Source: Rhizobium herbae (lineage in GTDB: Bacteria; Pseudomonadota; Alphaproteobacteria; Rhizobiales; Rhizobiaceae). From it: DNA of 64,000 bases. Within the stretch, counting starts at the first letter, position 1, and every line of letters begins with the position of its first letter. Below the pieces are notes generated by a model. That model had not been told where the DNA came from. It saw nothing but the letters and a program-made list of their open reading frames with translations, and searched no databases. The stretch is taken from assembly GCF_017873135.1 (NCBI RefSeq), contig NZ_JAGGJV010000004.1, positions 1-64,000 on the forward strand. Reading direction: 5' to 3'. A program made the translations under genes and the position numbers. Shown here piece after piece: positions 11,752 to 19,581 of the stretch.

Positions 11752-11893
11752 CCCCCCCTCTGTCACTTCGTGACATCTCCCCCACAAGGGGGGAGATCAT
11801 TCTTTTCTCTATGACATCCGAGTGAGGGAGGCACAACGCCAGCGGCCAATCTCCCCCTTGTGGGGGAGATGTCGGCGTCGCCGACAGAGGGGG
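11752..11893. repeat. Large intergenic inverted repeat (about 45-bp arms)
   Basis: The left arm (11752-11797) contains CCCCCTCTGTC, then ACATCTCCCCC and GGGGGGAGAT. The right arm (11849-11893) is its near reverse complement (ATCTCCCCC, GGGGGAGATGTCGG, GACAGAGGGGG). About 50 bp separate the arms, and each arm also contains its own small palindromes. It fits rhizobial mosaic palindromic elements (RIME-like; family name from memory). It lies between ptsP and prfA, where it could act as a processing or partial termination structure. Confidence 0.75.
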
Positions 11894-11914
11894 TACCCTC
11901 AGCAATCTCGGAAG

Positions 11915-14182
11915 CTAAACCGGAACCCCATTCTCCGTCGCGAAATCCACCAGCATCTGGCGCACCGGGGTCCGGCCCCTGGTGTCGTCCAGCGCCGCGT
12001 GCAGCATGGCCGAAAGCTTGTCGACATCCAGCGCCAGAAGCATTGCCTTGACCGGCCCGACGGCCGTCGGCGACATCGAGACCGAGCGGTAGCCGATGCC
12101 GAGCAGCGCCATCGCCGACAGCGGCTTGCTCGCCATCTCGCCGCAGAGCGTCACCGAGGTCTCGTTGCGGTCGCCCGCCCGGATGATGTCGCGCAGGATG
12201 CGCAGGAACGGCCGGCCGAGTACGTCGAAACGATCCGATACCCGCGCGTTGCCGCGATCGACCGCCATCGAAAACTGGAACAGGTCGTTGGACCCGACCG
12301 AGACGAAGTCGACCTCGTCCATCAGCTCGTCCAGCTGCCAGAGCAGCGCCGGCACTTCCAGCATGGCGCCGAACTGCAGCTTGCGCGGCAATTGCTCGCC
12401 GATCTTCGACTGACGCTGGATTTCCTTCTGTAAGAGTTCGCGCACGGTCCGCAGTTCGGAGACTTCCGTCACCATCGGCAGCATGATGCGCAATTCCTGC
12501 CCCGCCGACGCGCGCAGCATGGCGCGCAGCTGCGTACGCAACAGGCCGGGGCGATCCAGCGACAGGCGGATCGCCCGCCAGCCGAGCGCCGGGTTTTCCT
12601 CTTCCATCGCCCTCAGATAAGGCAGTACCTTGTCGCCGCCGATATCCAGCGTCCGGAAGGTTACCGGTTTGCCGGCCGCCTGCTTCAGGACGTTGCGGTA
12701 GAAGACTTCCTGCTCCTCCATCTTCGGCATGGTCGAGGCGATCATGAACTGCAGCTCGGTGCGGAACAGGCCGATGCCCTCCGCCCCGGATTCGACAAGC
12801 TGCGGCAGGTCCACCATCAGGCCGGCATTCATCTGCAGCTTGATCCGCTTGCCGTCCCTGGTCAAAGGCTCGACGCCGCGCAGCGCCTTGAACTGCTCTT
12901 GGCGGCGCGCCCTGAGCCGCACCTTTTCCTCATATGCCCGCTGCAGATCGGCCATCGGCCGCAAGTGCACCTTGGCATCGTCGCCATCGACGATGATCGC
13001 ATCGCCGTTTTCGGCCAGCGCAACCACGCCCGCCGCCTGGCCGACCACCGAAATGCCCATGGCGCGCGCGACGATCACCACATGGCTGGTCACGGCGCCA
13101 TCTTCGAGCACCACGCCGCGGATGTTTTCGCGCGGATAGTCGAGCAGTTCGGCAGCGCCCATGGCGCGCGCGACGACGATTGCATCCGCCGGAAAATCCG
13201 TGGCCGAAAGCTTGGCGCCATAGCCGGTCAGTTGCCGGAGCAGCCGGTTGGCGAGGTCGTCGAAATCATGCATGCGCTCGCGTAGGTACGGATCCGTCAG
13301 CCGGATCATCCGTGCCTTGGTTTCGCTCTGCACCCGCTCGACCGCCGCTTCCGCCGTCAACCCGTTGCGGATCGCCTCTTCGAGCTTGCGCACCCAGCCG
13401 CGGTCATGGGCAAACATCCGGTAGGCTTCCAGCACCGCGCGATGCTCGCCTTCCATGGAGACGTCGCGGCGCGACAGCATGTCGTCGATCGAGATGCGCA
13501 GGCTGCCCAGCGCTTCCGCCAGCCGGCCGAGTTCATGATCGGTGTCGTCGTTCAAAAGATTGGTGACGACGATGCGCGGCTCGTGCAGCACGACATAGCC
13601 AAGCCCGATGCCGTCGTTGAAGCTGTTGCCGTCGATCGTCACGGGGCGCGACAGGTCGAGTTCCAGCCCCGGCCGGGTAATCTTCTTCAGTTCCCCGGTC
13701 GCGACCATTTCGGCCAGCACCATCGCCGTGGTCTCGAGCGCCTCGACCTCGTCGTCGCGATAGTTGCGGCTCGCCTTGTTCTGCACGACGAGAACGCCGA
13801 GCGAGCGGCCGGTGCGGAGAATCGGCACGCCCATGAACGAATGATAGATTTCTTCGCCGGTCTCCGGCAGGTAGGTAAAGGCCGGATGCGCCTGCGCGTC
13901 GGAGAGATTGAGCGGCCGGGCGCTGGCGGCAATCGTGCCGACGAGGCCCTGCCCCATCTGCAATTGCGCCAGATGGACCGCATCCTTGTTCAGACCTTCG
14001 GTGGCATAGAGTTCGAGTACGCCGTCGGAGCGCAGCACGTAGACCGAGCACACCTCCGCGACCATGTTCTGCGCGATCTGGCGAACAATCTGGTCAAGGC
14101 GCTCCTGCGGCTCGAGCGGTTCCGCCATCAGTTCGCGCAACCGCTTGAGAAGGACGCGTGGACCCGCGGAGAGGTCTCTCAT
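11915..14182 (-). CDS. ptsP: Phosphoenolpyruvate-protein phosphotransferase PtsP (EI-Ntr)
   Basis: 755 residues. First enzyme of the nitrogen PTS: takes phosphate from PEP and passes it to NPr. Contains an N-terminal GAF domain (about 20-165), then the EI N-terminal and swivel domains with the phosphorylated histidine in DGAVTSHVVIVARAMG, and a C-terminal TIM-barrel PEP-binding domain with GIGLFRTELQFM, VSVGSNDLFQF and the catalytic CGEMASKP. Encoded 90 bp after lysC on the same strand, an arrangement known in rhizobia. In rhizobia PTS-Ntr affects potassium homeostasis, carbon use and symbiosis. Confidence 0.96.
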   Translation of the reverse strand: MRDLSAGPRVLLKRLRELMAEPLEPQERLDQIVRQIAQNMVAEVCSVYVLRSDGVLELYATEGLNKDAVHLAQLQMGQGLVGTIAASARPLNLSDAQAHPAFTYLPETGEEIYHSFMGVPILRTGRSLGVLVVQNKASRNYRDDEVEALETTAMVLAEMVATGELKKITRPGLELDLSRPVTIDGNSFNDGIGLGYVVLHEPRIVVTNLLNDDTDHELGRLAEALGSLRISIDDMLSRRDVSMEGEHRAVLEAYRMFAHDRGWVRKLEEAIRNGLTAEAAVERVQSETKARMIRLTDPYLRERMHDFDDLANRLLRQLTGYGAKLSATDFPADAIVVARAMGAAELLDYPRENIRGVVLEDGAVTSHVVIVARAMGISVVGQAAGVVALAENGDAIIVDGDDAKVHLRPMADLQRAYEEKVRLRARRQEQFKALRGVEPLTRDGKRIKLQMNAGLMVDLPQLVESGAEGIGLFRTELQFMIASTMPKMEEQEVFYRNVLKQAAGKPVTFRTLDIGGDKVLPYLRAMEEENPALGWRAIRLSLDRPGLLRTQLRAMLRASAGQELRIMLPMVTEVSELRTVRELLQKEIQRQSKIGEQLPRKLQFGAMLEVPALLWQLDELMDEVDFVSVGSNDLFQFSMAVDRGNARVSDRFDVLGRPFLRILRDIIRAGDRNETSVTLCGEMASKPLSAMALLGIGYRSVSMSPTAVGPVKAMLLALDVDKLSAMLHAALDDTRGRTPVRQMLVDFATENGVPV

Positions 14183-14272
14183 CGCGCTTCGTCTCCTGTC
14201 TGAAAGTCAACAACTGCAGGCGGCAATTTGTTCCGGCGCTCTCGCGCCCAAACGTCGTCGTCGCCGCTTGTC

Positions 14273-15526
14273 TTAACTCTTATCCAGACCGTAGACGGAA
14301 TGCAAAGTGCGAACTGCCAATTCGGCATAAGCGCCGTCGATCAGGATGGAAATCTTGATTTCCGAGGTGGTGATCGCCTTGATGTTGATGCCTTTTTCGG
14401 CAAGTGCGCGGAAAGCGGACGCAGCCACGCCCGCATGGCTGCGCATGCCGATACCGATGACCGAGACTTTGACCAGGCCTGATTCGTTCTGGATGACGTC
14501 GAAGCCGATCTTGTCCTTCGAGTCGTTCAGCACCTTCAGCGCCTTGTCGACGTCGGTCGAGGGCACCGTAAACGTCATGTCGGTCTTCGAACCGTCTTCC
14601 GAAATGTTCTGGACGATCATGTCGACATTGATGTGGCTTTCGGCCAGCGGCCCGAAGATCGCGGCCGAAACGCCGGGCCGGTCGGCCAGGCGTCGCAGCG
14701 AGATTTGCGCTTCATCCTTGGCATAGGCGATGCCGGTAACGACTTCCTGTTCCAAAATCTCTTCCTCATCACAAATCAGCGTACCGGGCGGGTTCAAAAA
14801 ATCGCCCATGCCCGGCGCGTCTGGGTCATCGAAACTGGAGCGCACGAAGGTGCGAACCTTGAATACCATGGCAAGCTCGACCGAGCGAACCTGCAAAACC
14901 TTGGCGCCGAGGGATGCCATTTCCAGCATTTCCTCGAACGCGATCTTCTTCAGCCGCTTGGCCTTCGGCTCGATGCGCGGATCGGTGGTGTAGACGCCGT
15001 CGACATCGGTGTAGATATCGCAACGATCCGCCTTGATGGCAGCTGCGATCGCCACCGCCGAGGTGTCCGACCCGCCGCGCCCGAGCGTCGCGATCCGGTT
15101 GTCCGGCCCAAGCCCCTGGAAGCCGGCGATGACGGCCACCTGGCCCTCGCCGAAGCGGCGGATCAGTTCCGAACCGTCGATCTCCAGAATGCGCGCCGCG
15201 CCATGGGCATTGTCGGTCTTGATCGGGATCTGCCAGCCCTGCCAGGAGCGGGCGTTGATGCCGATATTCTGCAAGGCCAGCGCCAGAAGACCCGACGTCA
15301 CCTGCTCGCCCGAAGCAACGACCGCGTCATATTCGCGGGCATCATGCATCGGCGAGGCATCGCGCGTCCAGGCGACCAGTTCGTTGGTCTTGCCCGACAT
15401 GGCAGACACCACCACCGCGACCTCATGGCCGGCATCGACTTCACGTTTCACATGGCGGGCCACATTCCGGATGCGATCCATATCCGCGACGGACGTGCCG
15501 CCGAATTTCATCACGATGCGTGCCAT
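14273..15526 (-). CDS. lysC: Aspartate kinase
   Basis: 417 residues. Phosphorylates aspartate, the first step to lysine, threonine, methionine and diaminopimelate. The N-terminal kinase domain begins with IVMKFGGTSVADMDRI and includes LGRGGSDTSAVAIAAA. Two C-terminal ACT domains (from about residue 265) give feedback control. Probably heads a lysC-ptsP transcription unit. Upstream, 15527-15665 is a promoter-sized gap before a divergent, AT-richer gene. Confidence 0.97.
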   Translation of the reverse strand: MARIVMKFGGTSVADMDRIRNVARHVKREVDAGHEVAVVVSAMSGKTNELVAWTRDASPMHDAREYDAVVASGEQVTSGLLALALQNIGINARSWQGWQIPIKTDNAHGAARILEIDGSELIRRFGEGQVAVIAGFQGLGPDNRIATLGRGGSDTSAVAIAAAIKADRCDIYTDVDGVYTTDPRIEPKAKRLKKIAFEEMLEMASLGAKVLQVRSVELAMVFKVRTFVRSSFDDPDAPGMGDFLNPPGTLICDEEEILEQEVVTGIAYAKDEAQISLRRLADRPGVSAAIFGPLAESHINVDMIVQNISEDGSKTDMTFTVPSTDVDKALKVLNDSKDKIGFDVIQNESGLVKVSVIGIGMRSHAGVAASAFRALAEKGINIKAITTSEIKISILIDGAYAELAVRTLHSVYGLDKS

Positions 15527-15665
15527 ATGCCTCTACCGGTACTGCCTGCCGCGCTTGGGTCCGCGCCTGCTTTGAGAAGTTGGCGGTCTCTTAGCGAAAT
15601 TGGGAGCGGGGTGCAATGGCGGAAGGGGTGGGATATATGTTGGTGACGAGAATTGAGGGCGGGAT

Positions 15666-16325
15666 TTGGAAACCTTACTGAAGATACCCTACGAGCTTCA
15701 AATCGTTCTTGTCGCCGGCTATTTGGCGTACAAGATTATCTCCATAGGCAAAGGAAGAAACCATAGAACAGAAGACTTCCTCCTTCAGGTTCTGAGCTTC
15801 GGAGTTGCGGCACGTTCCGCTACGGCCGCAACTCTATGGCTCCTTCCCAAAAGAATGCCGCTTGCCGTGGATGAGGCGGTATCTGTCGCCTTAGTCGCCA
15901 TTCTCACATGCACTATAGCAGTAGCGTTCGGGATGCTCTGGCGTTCACTTGGTGAGAGAGCTGCTCGCGTCATGATGAATGCTAGCGGCGTCTATCGCGA
16001 CGATCACGAGTCGTCGGTCTGGCAATCGATTATGAATCAGTCTGCCAAATGGACAGTAGTGCAGATTCATTTGGAGAATGGACTCGTCCTAGAAGCAAAC
16101 TTCGGACAGATGAAGCCGTTCCCTAAAGTGCCAGTCATCATGAACGAAGACGGGATGGCAGTATATGTGACGGGCCGCTATAGGGAGGATAACTCATTTG
16201 AACAATACGAAATCACCGGGAACGATGGCGACATAACTCTAACCTATCTTCCGAAGTCATCAATTAAGCGAGTAGATGTCTCTTGGCGTCTGCCTGACCG
16301 TCACGTCATAACCGCTAAAGTTTAG
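15666..16325 (+). CDS. Hypothetical membrane protein (possibly DUF6338)
   Basis: 219 residues starting from TTG, with a GAGGG ribosome-like site 6-7 bases upstream; no ATG exists before the first membrane segment. Hydrophobic segments fall at about 7-25, 38-60 and 70-95. A soluble cytoplasmic domain follows, rich in beta-type sequence (VQIHLENGLVLEANFG, MAVYVTGRY, YEITGNDGDITLTYLP). The layout fits DUF6338-type proteins, but that is from memory. G+C is visibly lower than the flanking housekeeping genes, suggesting acquisition. Its stop overlaps the stop of a tiny convergent gene. Function unknown. Confidence 0.72.
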   Translation: METLLKIPYELQIVLVAGYLAYKIISIGKGRNHRTEDFLLQVLSFGVAARSATAATLWLLPKRMPLAVDEAVSVALVAILTCTIAVAFGMLWRSLGERAARVMMNASGVYRDDHESSVWQSIMNQSAKWTVVQIHLENGLVLEANFGQMKPFPKVPVIMNEDGMAVYVTGRYREDNSFEQYEITGNDGDITLTYLPKSSIKRVDVSWRLPDRHVITAKV

Positions 16326-16459
16326 CGCTTCGGTGGCTTTGCAGGGGCGCCCGAGCCGGTGGTTGTGGGCTGTGCCGATGCGCCCTCACCGCCAGAGGCC
16401 GGCCGAATTGTTATGGGACGCATGCTATCACCAGTAATAACAACAGGTTTGTTTGCCAT
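16322..16459 (-). CDS. Small hypothetical protein (45 aa)
   Basis: ATG at 16459 is preceded by a strong GAGGAGAG ribosome site six to seven bases upstream. The protein begins MANKPVVITGDSMRPITIRP and ends in an alanine-, threonine-, glycine- and proline-rich tail ending KPPKR. It has no membrane segment, and the C-terminus is probably disordered. The stop (TAA, 16324-16322) overlaps the stop of the rightward membrane-protein gene. No family recognised. Confidence 0.55.
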   Translation of the reverse strand: MANKPVVITGDSMRPITIRPASGGEGASAQPTTTGSGAPAKPPKR

Positions 16460-16593
16460 TCGGCTCTCCTCTTCAACTTGAAAATCTCTAAGCAGGTTGA
16501 ATTGTCCTTCAAAAGCAAGTTGTAAGCAAGTCAGAATCCCTAGTATCCACTAGAGTTACTGAATTTATTCCAGCCGACGAATGAAGTCAGTCA

Positions 16594-16770
16594 TCACAAT
16601 GGCGGTTGTACAGGTGCTTCCTCAATGGTGGTCAACTTCTTCCGCTGTTTCTCGACGTGATCTGGACCCAGCATGCCGATCGCAAACGCGATCGCAATGA
16701 CTTTCTCGCCTACTTCGTCTTTGAATCCCGAGAACTTGGAAATTGGGATACTGCCCATGACACTTGCCAT
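16594..16770 (-). CDS. Small hypothetical protein (58 aa)
   Basis: Open frame beginning MASVMGSIPISKFSGFKDEV with AGGTGGG immediately upstream; a longer version from 16818 (74 aa) is also open. A short hydrophobic stretch (VIAIAFAIGMLG) lies in the middle, and the tail is charged, then proline-rich. It sits in an AT-richer spacer between the 45-aa gene and ppk2 and points away from ppk2. Function unknown; it may not be expressed. Confidence 0.42.
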   Translation of the reverse strand: MASVMGSIPISKFSGFKDEVGEKVIAIAFAIGMLGPDHVEKQRKKLTTIEEAPVQPPL

Positions 16771-16885
16771 CCCACCTAATTCTCGGTTCCTCGCCCAACA
16801 ATCTTCACCCCACAACACACCCCACTGTCACATACCTGTCATCAAACCCTGCTCCTGTGCCCCCGACCAACGGGGATGTGACCAA

Positions 16886-17788
16886 ATGATCGACCAGCTC
16901 AGCCGCATCAAGGCGGAAATTGCCGACAGCTTCGACGAAGAGCTGGAAATGCAGATGGAAGAGGACCGGCTCGACGAGCTGGTCGCCGAGGGCATGTCGG
17001 AGCCGGCCGAGCCGACGATCGACCGCAAAGTCTATTTCCGCGAGCTGTTCCGCCTCCAGCACGAGCTGGTCCGGCTGCAGGACTGGGTCCAGCACAAGAA
17101 GCTCAAGGTCGTCGTGCTGTTCGAAGGCCGCGATTCGGCCGGCAAGGGCGGCGCCATCAAGCGCGTCACCCAGCGCCTCAATCCGCGCGTCTGCCGCACC
17201 GTGGCGCTGCCGGCGCCGACCGAGCGCGAGCGCAATCAATGGTATTTCCAGCGCTACATCCCGCATCTGCCGACGGCAGGCGAAATGGTGCTGTTCGACC
17301 GCAGCTGGTACAACCGCGCCGGTGTCGAGCGCGTCATGGGTTTCTGCACGCAGGACGAACTCGACGAATTCTTCCGTTCGGTGCCCGAATTCGAGCGCAT
17401 GCTGGTGCGCTCCGGCATCGTGCTGATCAAATACTGGTTCTCGATCACCGACGAGGAACAGGAGTTCCGCTTCAAGATGCGCATCCACGATCCCTTGAAG
17501 CAGTGGAAACTGTCGCCGATGGACATGGAAAGCCGCATCCACTGGGAAGAATACACCAAGGCCAAGGAAGAGATGCTGGCCCGCACCCATACGGAGGATG
17601 CGCCCTGGTGGGTGGTTCAGGCCGTCGACAAGAAGAAGGCCCGCCTCAACTGCATCGCCCATCTCCTCAAGCAGATCCCCTACGAGGACGTGCCGAAACC
17701 CGAAATCGAACTGCCCGACCGCGTCCGCCACGACGACTACATCCGCCATCCGGTGCCGGACGAGATGTACGTGCCGGAAGTGTATTGA
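16886..17788 (+). CDS. ppk2: Polyphosphate kinase 2
   Basis: 300 residues. PPK2 enzymes transfer phosphate between polyphosphate and nucleotides, usually making GTP or ATP from the diphosphate. The Walker A motif is FEGRDSAGKGGAIKR, the lid-proximal motif is WYFQRYIPHLPTAGEM, and Walker B is VLFDRSWYNRAGVERV. The length matches single-domain class I enzymes. Start chosen at the ATG at 16886, with GGGGA about nine bases upstream; an in-frame extension back to 16673 has no family resemblance. Stands alone, followed by a large repeat cluster. Confidence 0.94.
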   Translation: MIDQLSRIKAEIADSFDEELEMQMEEDRLDELVAEGMSEPAEPTIDRKVYFRELFRLQHELVRLQDWVQHKKLKVVVLFEGRDSAGKGGAIKRVTQRLNPRVCRTVALPAPTERERNQWYFQRYIPHLPTAGEMVLFDRSWYNRAGVERVMGFCTQDELDEFFRSVPEFERMLVRSGIVLIKYWFSITDEEQEFRFKMRIHDPLKQWKLSPMDMESRIHWEEYTKAKEEMLARTHTEDAPWWVVQAVDKKKARLNCIAHLLKQIPYEDVPKPEIELPDRVRHDDYIRHPVPDEMYVPEVY

Positions 17789-17814
17789 TCACGGCGGGGC
17801 TCAATGCCTAAAGG

Positions 17815-18033
17815 CCCCTCATCCGCCCTCTCGGGCACCTTCTCCCCGTTATGACGGGGAGAAGGATCAAGCGGCGAACTCCGAGAAAGTCCCCTCTTCT
17901 CCCCAGCGGGGAGAAGGTGCCCGAAGGGCGGATGAGGGGGGCCGAAGGTCACCTCTTTCTGGCTCCGGCTTCGCCGAAGCCCCCTCATCGCCTCACTGCG
18001 TTCGGCACTTCTCCCCGCTGGGGAGAAGAGGGA
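17815..18033. repeat. Cluster of RIME-like palindromic repeats
   Basis: Three related units. CCCCTCATCCGCCCT...GGGCACCTTCTCCCC starts at 17815, its inverted copy ends at 17939 (GGGGAGAAGGTGCCC...GGGCGGATGAGGGG), and a third copy in the first orientation occupies about 17981-18032. The cluster fills the space between the convergent ppk2 and hxlR-type genes, where it could form long hairpins acting as a bidirectional terminator. The same motif recurs near 27.7-28.0 kb and 38.5 kb. Confidence 0.8.
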
Positions 18034-18155
18034 GAGCGTCGCACGCCCGCGCAAATCCATATGCGATTACCCTGCCGCAGGCAGGGTTAGGGTGAAGGGC
18101 TGTTACGGCGACGTGACATTTGGACCAGAGCCGAAGCGATCATCCGAACGCCTCA

Positions 18156-18662
18156 TCATCCGGTCGCAGCCCCGCTCTTCCGCGCCACCACCGCCAGATA
18201 CGCGGCCTGCAATTCCGCAAACACCGAGCGTTCCGGCGCCGGCATTCCAAGATGCAAGCTCCGCAATTCCTCCATGAAATCAGCCCACATCGCCGGCCCG
18301 CCCTTCTCCAGCAGCTCGGCGCGGATCGACAGTTCCTCCGACGCCGGCGTGTGCCGCCTGCCCCAGGCGCCTATCTGCGCCAGAAGCGGCACCAGCTGGA
18401 TCGACGGCTCGGTCAGGCTGTAGATGCCCTTCTGCTTGTGGCTCGGATCGTCGGCGCGCGACAAAAGCCCGTTCTCCGTCAGCCGCTTCAGCCGGTCGGC
18501 CAGCACATTGGAGGCTATTCCTTCTTCCGATTGCGTGAGAAGCTCGCGAAAATGCCGCTTGTTGCCGAACATGATGTCGCGGATGACGATCAGGCTCCAG
18601 CGGTCGCCGAGCATTTCCAGCGTCAGATTGATCGGGCATCCCGACCGGTGTGCGTTGTCCAT
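18156..18662 (-). CDS. HxlR family transcriptional regulator
   Basis: 168 residues. Begins with the HxlR signature (RSGCPINLTLEMLGDRWSLI, then RDIMFGNKRHFREL) and a winged helix-turn-helix (NVLADRLKRLTENGLLSR). The conserved cysteine near residue 9 can act as a redox or aldehyde sensor in this family. Divergent from a GST gene 89 bp away, whose expression it probably controls. The roughly 60-residue C-terminal extension is longer than the HxlR minimum but has no recognisable motif. Confidence 0.93.
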   Translation of the reverse strand: MDNAHRSGCPINLTLEMLGDRWSLIVIRDIMFGNKRHFRELLTQSEEGIASNVLADRLKRLTENGLLSRADDPSHKQKGIYSLTEPSIQLVPLLAQIGAWGRRHTPASEELSIRAELLEKGGPAMWADFMEELRSLHLGMPAPERSVFAELQAAYLAVVARKSGAATG

Positions 18663-18751
18663 GTGTCGCCTTTTTTTAAAACCGCTTGCAATATAGGATT
18701 GCTTATCCTACAACACAACCAGTTGCAGATTGAAATCAGTTTTCGGAGAGT

Positions 18752-19414
18752 ATGATGAAACCGCAACTTTTCGCCCATCCCTTCTCGTCCTATTGCCAGA
18801 AGGTCCTCGTCGCCATCTATGAAAACGGCACCGCGTTCGATTACCGCATGCTGAGCCCCGACGAGGCAGGCACCGTCGAGGAGTGGCAGTCGATCTGGCC
18901 GATCAAGCGCTTTCCGGTGCTGAAGGACGGCGAAAACGCCGTGATGGAAGCAACCATCATCATCGAATATCTGATGCTGAACTATCCGGGCACCGTCCGC
19001 CTGATCCCGCAGGACCCGCAGGCAGCCCTTCGCACCCGCATGATGGACCGTTTCTTCGACAATTACGTCATGACGCCGATGCAGAAGGTGGTGTTCAACC
19101 AGATCCGCCCGGAGACAGACCGCGATCCCTATGGCGTCAAGGAGGCGAAGGCGATGCTCGACGACGCCTATGCCTGGCTGGATGGCGTGGTGGCAAAGAC
19201 CGAATGGGCGGCCGGCGACACGTTCAGCCTCGCCGATTGCGCCGCCTGCCCGTCGCTGTTCTACGCCGACTGGGTGCATCCGATCCCTGAAACGCTGCCG
19301 AACGTCCGCGCCTATCGCGCGCGCCTGCTCGCCCGCCCCTCCTTCGCCCGCGCCGTCGACGAAGGCCGGCCCTATCGCGCCTTCTTCCCGCTCGGGGCGC
19401 CGGACCGGGATTGA
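18752..19414 (+). CDS. Glutathione S-transferase family protein
   Basis: 220 residues. Thioredoxin-like N-terminus with the catalytic-site region HPFSSYCQKVLVAI (Ser-Ser-Tyr-Cys), cis-proline segment IKRFPVLKDGEN and the ATIIIEYL glutathione contact. The C-terminal helical domain includes SLADCAACPSLFYADWV. Preceded by GGAGAG and paired with the divergent HxlR regulator. Probably conjugates a reactive carbonyl or electrophile; substrate unknown. Confidence 0.9.
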   Translation: MMKPQLFAHPFSSYCQKVLVAIYENGTAFDYRMLSPDEAGTVEEWQSIWPIKRFPVLKDGENAVMEATIIIEYLMLNYPGTVRLIPQDPQAALRTRMMDRFFDNYVMTPMQKVVFNQIRPETDRDPYGVKEAKAMLDDAYAWLDGVVAKTEWAAGDTFSLADCAACPSLFYADWVHPIPETLPNVRAYRARLLARPSFARAVDEGRPYRAFFPLGAPDRD

Positions 19415-19464
19415 GATGGTTCGGCTGATGGGCACGGATATCGTGACAGCGCTCCCGCTCTGGG

Positions 19465-19581
19465 GTGGTGAGGGCTCTTGCCGGCTACACGCGCACGACC
19501 TACAACGGCGTAGCACCAACTTTTAATGGCGCTGCCGTCTTCGATATTGCCAAGAGCTTCTATTATTTGAGAGATTCATAA
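19465..19581 (+). pseudogene. Short upstream ORF, possible remnant of a phage tail gene
   Basis: A frame from GTG (19465 or 19468) encodes about 37 residues including AGYTRTTYNGVAPTFNGAAV and FDIAKSFYYLRDS. It ends in TAATG, sharing a base with the start codon of the SGNH hydrolase gene. The aromatic- and glycine-rich text looks like the C-terminus of a surface or tail protein whose upstream part is missing. It could also be a genuine leader ORF coupling translation of the next gene. Confidence 0.35.
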
